DNA from: Phytoactinopolyspora halophila
GTDB lineage: Bacteria > Actinomycetota > Actinomycetes > Jiangellales > Jiangellaceae
Reading direction: 5' to 3'
Assembly: GCF_003287285.1 (NCBI RefSeq)
Contig: NZ_QMIG01000023.1
Coordinates: 1 to 64,000 of the forward strand
Length of the DNA: 64,000 nucleotides
Shown here: positions 51,487-61,233 of the stretch, piece by piece
How the letters are laid out: every line of letters starts with the position of its first letter
How positions within the stretch are numbered: the first letter of the stretch is position 1
Made by a program: the position numbers and the translations under genes
Notes under the pieces: generated by a model
The model's database searches: none
What the model saw: the letters and a program-made list of their open reading frames with translations, nothing else
What the model was told of the DNA's origin: nothing

Positions 51487-53451
51487 TCAGGCGGAACCGC
51501 GCTTGCGGAGCGCCTCATCCACGGCCGGATCGCCGAGCTGGCCGAGCCACTCGACCAGCTCCGGATAGGTCGCAGGATTTACCGCGATATGCGGACGCAA
51601 CGACGGCTCCTTCGCGGCGATGTCGGCCAGGGTTTGCAACGGCGTGTTCGGATCTTCGGCCATGCTCGCCGTGTAGCCGGACGCGGTCACCGGTTCCGGC
51701 TCGGGAGCGGCCGGCGCGGACGGCTGCTGCTCGGTAGCCGGCACTGCCGTCGGTTCCTCTGCCAGCTCCGGCTCCACCTCGGCCATATTCGGATCCTCGC
51801 TCGGAAAGACCCGGGTGGAGTCGTCATCGTTGCCCGTGTCCGGGGTCTGCCCGGCGCCCGTATCGGGCTGAGCCGTGGCCGAGTCCTGCTGTGCCGCGGC
51901 CGCCCTGCTCTCTGCCGCCTGAGCAGCAGCCGGGGCCTGCGAGGAGGTCGCGCCCCGGGGTTCGGAATGCGTCGCCACACCGCCGGGCGTGCCCTGCCCG
52001 GCCGGAGCCGCCGCGGTCGCGGAGCCCTGGCCGACGGTGAACGCCCCGAGCTCGTCACGTACCGACTTCGGCGTGGTCAAGACGAGGGCGATCGCGATGG
52101 CGAACACGAACCAGGCGCTGATCGAGGTGGCCGCGAACCTCTCGATGAAGGCGGCATCGGAGGCGCCCAGCACGGCAGCACCGACGATACCCACGACCGC
52201 CAGCGCACCGGCTACACCCATGGCGACCGGACGTCCCGTCTGCGCATCGGCGGTCAAGGCGTTGCGCCCGACGAGAGCCACCGCCAGGGCGATGAGCCAG
52301 AGCACGAGCACCGTGATGTACGGGAACCGGGCGTCCTCGTTCTCGATCAGTTCGAAGGCGAACACGGCCACCCCCGCCACCGCTGTCACGATGGCGAGCT
52401 GGAAGATGCGGACGGGAACGCCGAGCCAGCGCGCGGCTCCACCGCTTCTGCCGATGAGCACATCCAGTCCGGGCGCCGCGGCAGCCACGGCCAGCGCCGG
52501 CCACACGAGGAATCCCGGTCCCATCAGCCGCTGGGACCACACGTCCCCGATCGTTTCTTCGGCGCCCAGCGACCAGAAGGCGGCGATCAACCCGACCACG
52601 CCCAGGACGACGGTCGCGTCACGCCACGCCGCGTCGTGGCGCATCACGCCCAGCACGGCAAGCACCGGCAGGCCCACGAAGAACAAGGTGACCAGCACGT
52701 AGACGATGATCTGGCTCCACTCGGCGAACTCGCCGGCGTCGATCAGGAAGATGATCGCGCTGATCAGCCCCAGCACGACGGCGACACCGGCCAGCGCGAG
52801 CGTCACGGTACGCCACAAGGCGCCATCGCCGGCGCCGTCCTGTTCGGACGAGCGCCCCTGCGCCGCCATCAGCACGCCGGCCAGACCGATCACCAGGCCC
52901 ACGCCGATCCCATCTCCGGAATCGACGCCCGTCCCGAACGCGCCACCGGGACCACCGCCGTCGCCGAGATACGCCAGCACCAGCGTGACGAGAACGACGG
53001 CGACGTAGGGAACATTGGCAAGTAACCGGACCAGCCGCTGCTGCGCGGGCCGTATCGTGTCCGGCAGGACCGAAGCGGCGCGCAGGTACGGCAGGGACAA
53101 CGAGATGATCGACAGCAAGGTCACGAGAATGACATAGACCTTGCCCGTCGCCTGATCCTCGAAGTCCCATGCCATGCCGAGCGGTACCAGCAGGAACAGC
53201 ACCGACAGCACGTCACGCACGTAGTCGCCGATGGGGATGGCGGCGAACGGGTTGGCCGGACGTACCGCCGCGCCGGCCGCTGGCCGCGCTCCCCCTCCCT
53301 GCGGCGTTCCTTGCGGCGCCCCGCCCGGCGGACTGGTGGCCGTCTCAGGAGGGCTCGTCGGTTGTTGCGCCGATGGGCTCATCGGTTGGCCACAATTCGT
53401 GCAGTACGGCGTGCCCGTAGCACGCGCACCGCAATTGCCGCAGAAGTTCAT
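51487..53451 (-). CDS. Zinc-ribbon, multi-spanning membrane protein with C-terminal LRV-like repeat
   Basis: 654 aa. The N-terminus has a zinc ribbon (CGNCG ... CTNCG), then a Pro/Gly/Gln linker. About ten membrane helices span residues 75-430. A long Ala/Gln/Pro/Glu-rich disordered segment follows (about 435-590). The last 60 residues (TPLQTLADIAAKEPSLRPHI onward) resemble a variable leucine-rich repeat unit, usually written LAxxP..R..VAxNPxxP. Function unknown; a membrane sensor or scaffold is a guess. It sits between era and the cytidine-deaminase-like gene. Confidence 0.78.
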   Translation of the reverse strand: MNFCGNCGARATGTPYCTNCGQPMSPSAQQPTSPPETATSPPGGAPQGTPQGGGARPAAGAAVRPANPFAAIPIGDYVRDVLSVLFLLVPLGMAWDFEDQATGKVYVILVTLLSIISLSLPYLRAASVLPDTIRPAQQRLVRLLANVPYVAVVLVTLVLAYLGDGGGPGGAFGTGVDSGDGIGVGLVIGLAGVLMAAQGRSSEQDGAGDGALWRTVTLALAGVAVVLGLISAIIFLIDAGEFAEWSQIIVYVLVTLFFVGLPVLAVLGVMRHDAAWRDATVVLGVVGLIAAFWSLGAEETIGDVWSQRLMGPGFLVWPALAVAAAAPGLDVLIGRSGGAARWLGVPVRIFQLAIVTAVAGVAVFAFELIENEDARFPYITVLVLWLIALAVALVGRNALTADAQTGRPVAMGVAGALAVVGIVGAAVLGASDAAFIERFAATSISAWFVFAIAIALVLTTPKSVRDELGAFTVGQGSATAAAPAGQGTPGGVATHSEPRGATSSQAPAAAQAAESRAAAAQQDSATAQPDTGAGQTPDTGNDDDSTRVFPSEDPNMAEVEPELAEEPTAVPATEQQPSAPAAPEPEPVTASGYTASMAEDPNTPLQTLADIAAKEPSLRPHIAVNPATYPELVEWLGQLGDPAVDEALRKRGSA

Positions 53452-53577
53452 CACTCAATCTCCAGTCCGGTTCCTTGACCTCATGCTCTCACCATGTCGT
53501 CGCAAGGCTCCGGGCCACACGCTAGAGCACGGTCGTCCTCATGAACAGTGCCCTGGCCGAGGAGCGATCAAACCCCC

Positions 53578-53922
53578 TCACGCCGGACGTGTCGCCACCA
53601 GAGAGCCATCCGGTGCCGCGACGAGGACCGGTGTTCCGGCCCCACCGAGGTCGCCCACCACCGCGACGTCGATATCGCCGGGGTCTGCCGTCGTGACAAC
53701 GGCAGCCGCGTCCAATCCACGAGCTCCACTCGACACGGCCATGGCGACCGCCGCCTCGAGCGCGGAGAGCTTCAACGACGGCAAGCCTACCGACGAGGCC
53801 GCATACGTCCGGCCGTCGGGGTCACGTACTGCCGCACCATCTACAGTGCCGTTACGCGCTCGCAGGCTGCGGGCCAACGTTATGATCTTGGCGTCCTCGG
53901 GATCCATCGCGTCCTCGCTCAC
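53578..53922 (-). CDS. Cytidine-deaminase-fold protein without zinc motifs
   Basis: About 114 aa. The sequence DAKIITLARSLRARNGTVDGAAVRDPDGRTYAASSVGLPSL (split) follows the N-terminal cytidine deaminase pattern, but the catalytic HAE and PCxxC zinc motifs are missing. A comparable protein lies between the corC-like gene and era in mycobacteria, so this is an old, conserved pseudo-enzyme. GTG at 53922 or ATG at 53907 (after GAGGA) are possible starts. The 123 bases between it and the membrane-protein gene hold nothing notable. Confidence 0.7.
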   Translation of the reverse strand: MSEDAMDPEDAKIITLARSLRARNGTVDGAAVRDPDGRTYAASSVGLPSLKLSALEAAVAMAVSSGARGLDAAAVVTTADPGDIDVAVVGDLGGAGTPVLVAAPDGSLVATRPA

Positions 53923-53986
53923 CGGACAGCTTTCCTTCCTCTCGCGCCATCGCCTGGTCGAGACACCGTTTACCGGGTCAGGCCCA

Positions 53987-55291
53987 TCAACTCGAGCCGG
54001 CCACGTCTTGTGCGTCGGCAATCCGCCCGGGAAGCCGGCTGACTTTCACGGTACTGATCCGGTTGCGGCGTCCCGTCGTGTCCTCAGCCTCGAGATGTAG
54101 CTCTCCCACCTCGGTCTGGGCACCCGATATCGGGACCCGTCCCAGGTGCTTGGCCAGCAACCCACCGACCGTGTCGACGTCGTCGTCGCTGAGGTCAATG
54201 TCGAACAGCTCCCCGAGCTCATCGACCTGCAGCCGGGCACTCACCCGCACGGTGTCGTCGTCGAGCCACTCGATCGGTTCCTCCGTGGAGTCGTACTCGT
54301 CAGCGATCTCGCCGACGATCTCTTCGATGATGTCTTCGATCGTGACCAGACCAGCGGTTCCGCCGTACTCGTCGACCACCATGGCCACGTGAGTACGCCG
54401 GGCTTGCAGCTCACGCAGAAGATCATCGACGGGTTTGGAATCGGGCACGAAGAGTGCCGGGCGGGCGACGGAGTCCACCCGCTCGGTCGATTCTGCTTCC
54501 CGGTTCTCGTAGACGCGCTGCGCCACATCCTTCAAGTACACGATCCCGACGACGTCGTCGAGCCCGGTGGGTCCGACCACGGGAATCCTGCTGAACCCGC
54601 TGCGCAGAGCCAAGGTCTGGCATTGGCGAAGCGTCTTGTGCGCCTCGATGAAGACCATGTCGGTACGCGGCACCATGACCTCGCGGACCGTAGTGTCACC
54701 CAGCTCGAAGACCGAGTGGATCATCTCCCGCTCGCCGGACTCGATGATCTGACCGGCCTCCGCGAGATCGACCAGCTCGCGCAGCTCGGCTTCGGTGGCG
54801 AACGGTCCCTCACGGAATCCCTTCCCCGGCGTCAGCGCGTTGCCGAGGAGGATCAGCAGCTTCGGCAGCGGACCCAGCACCCGGGTAAGGGTCAACAACG
54901 GCCCCGACATGACGAGCGCCACGCTTTGCGCGTGCTGACGCCCCACGGTCCGCGGTGCCACACCGATCGCGACGAACGAGACGATCAGCATGGCCGCGGC
55001 CGCCACGACCACTCCTTGCCAGGCCGCGTCGAAGAACCCGACACATACGACCGTGACCACGGCAACAGCCAGAATCTCGGCCGCGATCCGCAAGAGCAAT
55101 GCGGTGTTGAGTGCGGGTGCCGCGTCAGCCAGCAACGTGACCAGCGACCTCGCGCCGCGCCGGCCGTCCTTGGCCAAGTTCTTCGCACGTGATTGCGAAA
55201 AGGTGGTCAGCGCCGCTTCGGCCATTGCGAACACTCCAGCGACGAAGACCAGCACGACCGCCGCCACGAGCAACCAGGCGGTACCGTTCAC
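53987..55291 (-). CDS. CorC/HlyC family CNNM-like transporter protein (DUF21, CBS pair)
   Basis: 434-aa membrane protein. A DUF21 domain with about four helices (1-190) is followed by two CBS domains (about 205-335, with VPRTDMVFIEA and VVDEYGGTAGLVTIEDI) and a C-terminal CorC_HlyC domain. Such proteins affect magnesium or other cation homeostasis. GTG start. It is six bases after ybeY, continuing the phoH-ybeY-corC operon. Confidence 0.92.
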   Translation of the reverse strand: MNGTAWLLVAAVVLVFVAGVFAMAEAALTTFSQSRAKNLAKDGRRGARSLVTLLADAAPALNTALLLRIAAEILAVAVVTVVCVGFFDAAWQGVVVAAAAMLIVSFVAIGVAPRTVGRQHAQSVALVMSGPLLTLTRVLGPLPKLLILLGNALTPGKGFREGPFATEAELRELVDLAEAGQIIESGEREMIHSVFELGDTTVREVMVPRTDMVFIEAHKTLRQCQTLALRSGFSRIPVVGPTGLDDVVGIVYLKDVAQRVYENREAESTERVDSVARPALFVPDSKPVDDLLRELQARRTHVAMVVDEYGGTAGLVTIEDIIEEIVGEIADEYDSTEEPIEWLDDDTVRVSARLQVDELGELFDIDLSDDDVDTVGGLLAKHLGRVPISGAQTEVGELHLEAEDTTGRRNRISTVKVSRLPGRIADAQDVAGSS

Positions 55292-55297
55292 CGCGAG

Positions 55298-55771
55298 CTA
55301 CGTCTCCTGTTCACGCTGATTACGCCAGTCCCGCCACTCGGACAGCAGCTCCTTTTGCAGTCCGAACATCTCACGCTCCTCGTCCGGCTCGGCGTGATCG
55401 TATCCCAGCAGATGCAAGATGCCATGGGTGGTGAGCAGGTGCAGTTCCTCCTCCGTGCTGTGCCCCGCACCCCGTGCTTGCTCGGCGGCGACGTCCGGGC
55501 ACAGGACGATGTCTCCGAGCAGTCCCGGCACCGGCTCTTCACCCTCGGACGGCGGGCGCAGCTCGTCCATGGGGAAGGACAGCACGTCGGTTGGCCCGGG
55601 CTCGTCCATCCACTGCACGTGTAGCTGCTCCATGGCACCGGGATCGACGAGGACGACGGCCAGGTCCGCCTCGGGATGGATACGCATCCGTTCGAGAACG
55701 AACCGCGCCAGATCAGAAAGTGCCTTGACGTCGACATCGGCACTGGTCTCGTTATTGACCTCGATGGTCAC
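55298..55771 (-). CDS. ybeY: Endoribonuclease YbeY
   Basis: 157-aa metal-dependent RNase in 16S rRNA 3' maturation and ribosome quality control. The zinc motif is [11 protein letters not shown], and the [10 protein letters not shown] block precedes it. The GTG start overlaps the phoH stop by four bases (GTGA), so the two are coupled. Confidence 0.95.
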   Translation of the reverse strand: MTIEVNNETSADVDVKALSDLARFVLERMRIHPEADLAVVLVDPGAMEQLHVQWMDEPGPTDVLSFPMDELRPPSEGEEPVPGLLGDIVLCPDVAAEQARGAGHSTEEELHLLTTHGILHLLGYDHAEPDEEREMFGLQKELLSEWRDWRNQREQET

Positions 55772-56847
55772 GAACGTCTCCCGGATGAGCGCTGATGATC
55801 CCGTCCGCGCGCTCCGGAGCGGGACGAACGGCTATCGGTATGCCCGGAATCGAACTTCGCGTACGCGTCCACGATGTCGCTGACCAAGCGGTGACGTACG
55901 ACGTCGTGGCTGGACAGCCGGCAGAAGTGGACATCGTCGAGCTCGTTGAGGATGCCCTCCACCACGCGCAACCCGCTCGACGTTCCGGTGGGCAGGTCGA
56001 TCTGCGTGACGTCGCCGGTGACCACCATCTTCGAACCGAACCCGAGTCTGGTGAGGAACATCTTCATCTGTTCCGGAGAGGTGTTCTGCGCCTCGTCCAA
56101 GATGATGAAGGCGTCGTTGACGGTGCGCCCTCGCATGTAGGCCAACGGAGCGACCTCGATGGTGCCCTCGGTCATCAGCCGCGGGATGGTCGACGGGTCC
56201 ATCATGTCGTGCAGCGAGTCGTAGAGGGGCCGCAGGTACGGGTCGATCTTCTCGCTCAGCGATCCCGGCAAGAATCCGAGCCGCTCACCGGCCTCGACTG
56301 CCGGGCGGGTCAGGACGATGCGGTTGACCTGCTTGGCCTGGAGGGCCTGCACAGCCTTGGCCACGGCCAGATACGTCTTGCCGGTACCGGCCGGACCGAT
56401 GCCGAACACGATGGTGTTCTGATCGATCGCGTCGACGTATCGTTTCTGGTTCAACGTCTTGGGGCGGATGGTGCGGCCGCGGTTGGACAGGATGTTGGCG
56501 GTCAGCACATCAGCGGGCCGCTCGGCCGTGCGGGACTGCAACATCGCCACGGTCCGCTCGACGGCTTCGGGACTGAGTCCTTGACCGGTCCGGATGACGG
56601 CTACCATCTCGTCGATGGCGCGCTGTGCTTCCGCGATCTGCTCGGAGTCACCACTGAATGTGATCTCGTTTCCGCGTACGTGGATATCGATGTCGGGAAA
56701 CGACGATTCGACCACCCGGATGAGTTCGTCGCCAGATCCGAGCAAGCTCACCATCGGAATGCTCGTGGGAACGACGATCACGTGCTGGGCTTGTTCCGGC
56801 GCCCTGTCTACTTCGGTCATGGGTCGGCCCTGACGGGCCTCGATCAC
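55768..56847 (-). CDS. phoH: PhoH-family ATPase
   Basis: 359-aa ATPase. An N-terminal KH-like region precedes the PhoH core with Walker A GPAGTGKT and Walker B IILDEAQN. The last 25 residues are Ser/Arg/Gly-rich and likely contact RNA. It precedes ybeY as in most bacteria, suggesting a role in RNA processing. The GTG start follows GGAGG. About 160 bases separate it from hinT. Confidence 0.94.
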   Translation of the reverse strand: MIEARQGRPMTEVDRAPEQAQHVIVVPTSIPMVSLLGSGDELIRVVESSFPDIDIHVRGNEITFSGDSEQIAEAQRAIDEMVAVIRTGQGLSPEAVERTVAMLQSRTAERPADVLTANILSNRGRTIRPKTLNQKRYVDAIDQNTIVFGIGPAGTGKTYLAVAKAVQALQAKQVNRIVLTRPAVEAGERLGFLPGSLSEKIDPYLRPLYDSLHDMMDPSTIPRLMTEGTIEVAPLAYMRGRTVNDAFIILDEAQNTSPEQMKMFLTRLGFGSKMVVTGDVTQIDLPTGTSSGLRVVEGILNELDDVHFCRLSSHDVVRHRLVSDIVDAYAKFDSGHTDSRSSRSGARGRDHQRSSGRRS

Positions 56848-57005
56848 TCCACCCTCCGGTCTCGGCTGTCATCCCGGGTGCGGAATCCGGGAACCATCAT
56901 CCTTGACGATGCGTCCATCGTACCCAGTAACACGGACAATCAGGAGTGCATTTCCGCTGCCAACCGCCCACTCAACCGGAACCCCAGCCGGCGCGTGGGC
57001 ATCGG

Positions 57006-57353
57006 CTAGCCTGGTGGCCAGGCAAGTGCCCGCCCGCCGAGCACGTGAGCATGCGTGTGAAAGACGGACTGTCCTGCCTCGGCGCCGGTGTTGAACACCA
57101 GCCGGAACGACTCCAGGCCTTCCTCCTTGGCCACGGCGGCACCCTCGTTGATGATCTCTACCATGGCCGACGGGTCGTCGGCGGCCAGCGATGGGGCATC
57201 CTGGTGGTGTGCCTTCGGGATGACGAGAACGTGCGTGGGCGCCTGGGGCGAGATGTCCCGGAACGCCAACGTCCGCTGTGACTCCCGTACTACCGTCGCG
57301 GGGATATCGCCAGCAACGATCTTGCAGAACAAGCAGTCGGCATCAGTACTCAC
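57006..57353 (-). CDS. hinT: HIT family nucleoside-phosphate hydrolase (HinT-like)
   Basis: 115-aa protein hydrolysing adenosine phosphoramidates or AMP-lysine conjugates. The zinc-site-like start CLFCKIVAGDIP and the catalytic HTHAHVLGG (HxHxH) are intact. The GTG at 57353 is chosen because homologues begin just before DCLFCKI. It belongs to the conserved phoH-ybeY block and is divergent from the sigma factor gene. Confidence 0.92.
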   Translation of the reverse strand: MSTDADCLFCKIVAGDIPATVVRESQRTLAFRDISPQAPTHVLVIPKAHHQDAPSLAADDPSAMVEIINEGAAVAKEEGLESFRLVFNTGAEAGQSVFHTHAHVLGGRALAWPPG

Positions 57354-57445
57354 CCCGAAATGGTAGAGCGGCGATGCCCGCACGATCCACGATCCGTTCC
57401 GGCATCTTGTTTTCGGCGTCTTGTTTCGGCATCGGCGAGCCGGTA

Positions 57446-57469
57446 AACCTTTCTCGACCCCAACGCGTC
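57446..57469 (+). promoter_or_regulatory. Possible ECF-type promoter before the sigma factor gene
   Basis: AACC (57446-57449) and CGTC (57466-57469) are separated by 16 bases, the general ECF pattern, directly upstream of the sigma gene. It suggests autoregulation. The match is short, and the predicted start falls inside the ribosome site. Confidence 0.3.
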
Positions 57470-57480
57470 GGTAGGAGTAT

Positions 57481-58032
57481 GTGGTGGAAGACAGCGACCG
57501 CAGCGGCGGTTCGGCACCAGACACGGACGAAGCCCCCGTACCGGACGCAGACACGGCGATCACCCAGCTCTACGCGGTGCATTATGCCGGGCTGGTACGG
57601 CTCGCCGCCCTGCTCTTACGGGACGAGTCGGTTGCCGAGGAAGTCGTCCAGGACGCGTTCGTCGCGCTTCACCGTCGATGGCGCCGGCTACGCGATCCCG
57701 CGAAGGCACTCAGTTACCTGCGCACGTCGGTGGTCCGGGGCACCCGCTCGGTCCAGCGCAGGAAACAGGTCGCCAGGCGCTCCCCGCACGAGCTTCCACC
57801 GGATGCGCCCAGCGCAGAACACAGCGCCATGGCAGGAGCGGCCGGAAACGCCGTGGTGGAGGCACTGCGGGAGCTGCCGGCACGCCAACGCGAAGCGCTG
57901 GTCCTGCGCTACTACGGCGGCCTGTCCGAATCCGAGATCGCAACAGCCATGAAGATCAGCAACGGCGCGGTGAAGAGTCACACGTCGCGCGGCCTTGCCG
58001 CGCTACGACCCGTATTGGAGCCCTGGTCGTGA
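57481..58032 (+). CDS. SigE-family ECF RNA polymerase sigma factor
   Basis: 183 aa. Region 2 (LLRDESVAEEVVQDAFVAL) and region 4 (LPARQREALVLRYYGGLS, then a helix-turn-helix ending NGAVKSHTSRGLAAL) are clear. The N-terminal 25 residues are acidic. GTG start after TAGGAG. The next gene, 28 bases downstream, encodes a membrane protein that may control it. Both run against the surrounding minus-strand block. Confidence 0.9.
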   Translation: MVEDSDRSGGSAPDTDEAPVPDADTAITQLYAVHYAGLVRLAALLLRDESVAEEVVQDAFVALHRRWRRLRDPAKALSYLRTSVVRGTRSVQRRKQVARRSPHELPPDAPSAEHSAMAGAAGNAVVEALRELPARQREALVLRYYGGLSESEIATAMKISNGAVKSHTSRGLAALRPVLEPWS

Positions 58033-58060
58033 CGGCGCCACGCGAGGGAGGTGTGCAGTG

Positions 58061-59224
58061 ATGAACGAACAATGGTCCCCCGAGGAGCGAGCGTTGAGCT
58101 CGGCCCTGCACGAGACCGCCGACCAGGTCCAGCCGGGTCCTGACGGGCTGGCGCGGATCCGGCGCCGCACGGCGAGCGGAGTGCCGTGGTGGCGCAGCCC
58201 GGCCGTTCTCGGCGTTGCCGGTGGGATCGCCACCGCCACAGCCGTGGTGGCGATCGCGGTCAATGTCATGGGCCCGGGCGAGAGCGAGACGTCCGTCCAG
58301 CCAGCGACGACGCCCGAGGTCACCGAGACCGACGAGGGCACCGCCACCGAGCCACCCCCGTCCGAGGAGCCGTCTCCCGAGCAGGACGATCCGACCAGCG
58401 AGCCGACCGACGCTCCCGGCGATCACGAGGATCCGTCTGCCGAGCCGACGGAGGCCGCGGACGAGACCGGGCAGCCGCCCGGCGACGATTCGGCCGACGC
58501 CGACGTGACCGCCATGCCCGTCTACTTCGAAGTTGCGGAACGCCTCACCCGGGAATGGCAGTCACCACCCGCTGACCGGGACGTTCTGTTCAGCGCGGTG
58601 GACTATTCGCTGAACGCCGAAGCTCTCGACCCCCGGTACGACAGCCTGTGGGCGCCAGTCGAGGTGAACTCGGTGCAGGTCGTCGACGACGTCATCGAGG
58701 TGGACTTGCGCTCGCCCGTCGAACTCGCCGCCGGCTCTTCCCTGGCCGACGAGGCCGTGCAGCAGCTCGTGTACACGGCCACGGCGGCCGCGTCGGTGGC
58801 ACGCGAAGACGTCGACGGTGCGCTGCCGGTCCAGCTCCTCGTCGACGGCACTCCCCCGGACACTCTGTTCGGCGAGCTCGACGCCACCGAACCGTTCACC
58901 CGGGCAGCTCAGGAGGATGTGCGGCACCTGGTGCAGATCGACAGTCCCGCCTACGGCGAGGAGGTCACCGCTCCGGTCAACGTCACCGGCGTCGCCGCCG
59001 TGTTCGAGGCCACCGTGCTCTGGGAACTGCGGCGCGACGGCGAGGTCGTCGATTCCGGGCATACGATGACCGAGGAGGCGTTCACCTTCTCGCCGTATCA
59101 TTTCGCGTTCGACGATCTCGAACCTGGCACCTACGAGATCAGCCTCATGGAAGATGACCCTTCCGGAGGTGAAGGGCGCGAGCCGTACGTCGAGACCAAG
59201 CGGTTCACCGTCGTCGAACCCTGA
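58061..59224 (+). CDS. Membrane protein with GerMN- and Gmad2-like extracellular domains
   Basis: 387 aa. A cytoplasmic tail of about 45 residues precedes one membrane helix (about 47-70). A long acidic Thr/Pro/Glu linker follows, then a GerMN-like domain (about 150-270; VYFEVAERLTREW onward) and an immunoglobulin-like Gmad2 domain (about 280-387; VQIDSPAYGEEVTAPVNVTG). It lacks the zinc HxxxCxxC anti-sigma motif. Position behind the sigma gene suggests a sensor or anti-sigma role, which is an inference. ATG at 58061 directly follows a GTG. Confidence 0.8.
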   Translation: MNEQWSPEERALSSALHETADQVQPGPDGLARIRRRTASGVPWWRSPAVLGVAGGIATATAVVAIAVNVMGPGESETSVQPATTPEVTETDEGTATEPPPSEEPSPEQDDPTSEPTDAPGDHEDPSAEPTEAADETGQPPGDDSADADVTAMPVYFEVAERLTREWQSPPADRDVLFSAVDYSLNAEALDPRYDSLWAPVEVNSVQVVDDVIEVDLRSPVELAAGSSLADEAVQQLVYTATAAASVAREDVDGALPVQLLVDGTPPDTLFGELDATEPFTRAAQEDVRHLVQIDSPAYGEEVTAPVNVTGVAAVFEATVLWELRRDGEVVDSGHTMTEEAFTFSPYHFAFDDLEPGTYEISLMEDDPSGGEGREPYVETKRFTVVEP

Positions 59225-59248
59225 CGGTGGCGGCACGGTGGCCGCCGC

Positions 59249-59986
59249 CTACGCCCAGCGCTGGGTCCGCGACAGCAGGATCCCGGCGGCCACCGTGCCC
59301 GCAGTCGAGGTGCGCAAGACCGTCGGTCCGAGACGGGCGATGACGCCACCTGCCGTGCGAAGGCCGTCGAGCTCGTCCGGGGTCATGCCGCCTTCCGGCC
59401 CCACAGCCACGACGATCTCCCCGCCGTCGGGAAGATCGATGCCGGATAACGGGTGATCCCCGTCCTCGTGCAGGACGATGCCCAGGTCCGCGCTCCGCAG
59501 CCGGGCCGCCACCGCGGGCGTCGTCGCCAGCTCGGGCACCTCCGGCACCCATGCACGCCGCGCTTGTTTGGCCGCCTCCCGCACGGTGGCACGCCACCGG
59601 CGCAGGCCCTTGTCAGCGCGCTCGCCTTTCCACTGGACGATGCACCGTGCCGCGGCCCACGGGATGATCTCGTCGACGCCGACCTCGGTCATCGTCTCGA
59701 CGGCCGTTTCTCCCCGATCGCCCTTGGCCAGCGCCTGCACGACCACGATCCGCGGCGATGGCGGCGGCACGTCGACCATCGAATCGACGGCACACGTCAG
59801 GCCGCTGCGGTCGGCAGCGCTGACGACACATCGCGCGACCCGGCCGCGACCATCGGTGAGGTCGATCCGCTCGCCCACGCCGATGCGGCGCACCACGGCG
59901 GCGTGCCGGCCCTCCTCGCCGTCCAGGCGTATCTCGTCCGCCGCGCTCAGCGCCGCGTGATCAGTGACGAATACCGGTACGGACAC
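59249..59986 (-). CDS. rsmE: 16S rRNA m3U1498 methyltransferase RsmE
   Basis: 245-aa SPOUT methyltransferase. An N-terminal PUA-like domain is followed by the knotted SAM site (VAVGPEGGMTPDEL; LGPTVLRTSTAG). GTG at 59986 is preferred to a TTG 12 bases upstream. It follows dnaJ on the minus strand and is convergent with the GerMN-like gene, 24 bases apart. Confidence 0.94.
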   Translation of the reverse strand: MSVPVFVTDHAALSAADEIRLDGEEGRHAAVVRRIGVGERIDLTDGRGRVARCVVSAADRSGLTCAVDSMVDVPPPSPRIVVVQALAKGDRGETAVETMTEVGVDEIIPWAAARCIVQWKGERADKGLRRWRATVREAAKQARRAWVPEVPELATTPAVAARLRSADLGIVLHEDGDHPLSGIDLPDGGEIVVAVGPEGGMTPDELDGLRTAGGVIARLGPTVLRTSTAGTVAAGILLSRTQRWA

Positions 59987-60064
59987 AGCACCGACCAACC
60001 TCTCGCGCCCCTGAACGTCCGGGCCGATGTCCGCGCATCTCCGGGCGTTCGAGGGCTCAACAGC

Positions 60065-61216
60065 TCAGCCCCGGCCGTCCTTGAAGGCGTCCCGGATGCG
60101 ACTGAACAGGTTGCCCTGGCTGGCCACGGTGCCCGGCCCCGCCACGTGCTCTTCACCACGCAGCTTGGCGAGCTCGCGCAGCAGCTCTTCCTGGCGCGAA
60201 TCGATCTTCGTGGGCGTCTCGACTTCGAGATGGATGATCAGATCTCCACGCCCGGTACCGCGCAGCCGCGGGACGCCCCGCGCGGACAAGCGGATCTTCT
60301 CGCCGGCCTGGGCACCTGGACGGACCTCGATGACCTCCTTGCTGTCCAAGGTCTCGAGCTCGACGTTGGTGCCGAGGGCGGCAGCCGTCATCGGAAGCTG
60401 CAATGTGCAGTGCAGGTTGTCACCATCGCGGGTGAACACCGGGTGGCGTTCGATCGCGATCTCGACGTAGAGGTCACCGGCAGGTCCGCCACCGGGACCG
60501 ACCTCGCCGTGTCCCGACAGCTGGATGCGGGTTCCGTTGTCGACACCGGCGGGAATCTTCACGGTGAGCGTCCTGCGGGTACGAACCCTGCCGTCGCCGC
60601 CACACTCGGTGCACGGGTTCGGGTTGGTGGTACCGAATCCCTGGCACTGCGGGCACGGACGGGCCGTCATGATCTGGCCCATGAAGGAGCGCTGTACCTG
60701 CTTGATCTCGCCTTCTCCCCCACAGGTGACACAGGTACTGAGCTGCGCACCGGCAGCCGTGCCCTGGCCCGTACACGTCGTGCAGACCACAGCAGTATCG
60801 ACCTGGAGCTCCTTGGTGGCACCGAACACGGCCTCGCGCAGTTCCACCTTCAGCCGCACGAGCGCGTCCTGGCCACGCCGCATGCGGCTGCGCGGTCCAC
60901 GCGTCGCCGTGCCACCGAAGAAGGCATCCATGATGTCGGTGAACGAGAAGCCTCCACCGAACCCGCCGGCACTGGCGCCGGCTCCACCACCCGACGCGAG
61001 AGGATCACCGCCGAGGTCATACATCTCCCGCTTCTGCGGGTCGACGAGTACCTCGTAAGCGTTGGTGACCTGCTTGAACTTCTCCTGCGTCTCCGGATCG
61101 GGATTGACGTCAGGATGCAGCTTGCGTGCCAGCTTGCGGTAGGCCTTCTTGATGTCCTCCGTCGAGGCGTTCCGGGATACACCCAGGACCTCGTAGTAGT
61201 CGGTGGTCGACACCAT
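60065..61216 (-). CDS. dnaJ: Chaperone DnaJ
   Basis: 383-aa type I Hsp40. The J-domain (about 6-70) has HPD; a Gly/Phe-rich stretch follows, then four CxxCxGxG-type zinc repeats ([32 protein letters not shown]) and the C-terminal substrate-binding domains. It follows hrcA by 17 bases, giving the actinobacterial hrcA-dnaJ2 operon under HrcA control. Confidence 0.96.
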   Translation of the reverse strand: MVSTTDYYEVLGVSRNASTEDIKKAYRKLARKLHPDVNPDPETQEKFKQVTNAYEVLVDPQKREMYDLGGDPLASGGGAGASAGGFGGGFSFTDIMDAFFGGTATRGPRSRMRRGQDALVRLKVELREAVFGATKELQVDTAVVCTTCTGQGTAAGAQLSTCVTCGGEGEIKQVQRSFMGQIMTARPCPQCQGFGTTNPNPCTECGGDGRVRTRRTLTVKIPAGVDNGTRIQLSGHGEVGPGGGPAGDLYVEIAIERHPVFTRDGDNLHCTLQLPMTAAALGTNVELETLDSKEVIEVRPGAQAGEKIRLSARGVPRLRGTGRGDLIIHLEVETPTKIDSRQEELLRELAKLRGEEHVAGPGTVASQGNLFSRIRDAFKDGRG

Positions 61217-61233
61217 CTATCCCCACAGATCCT

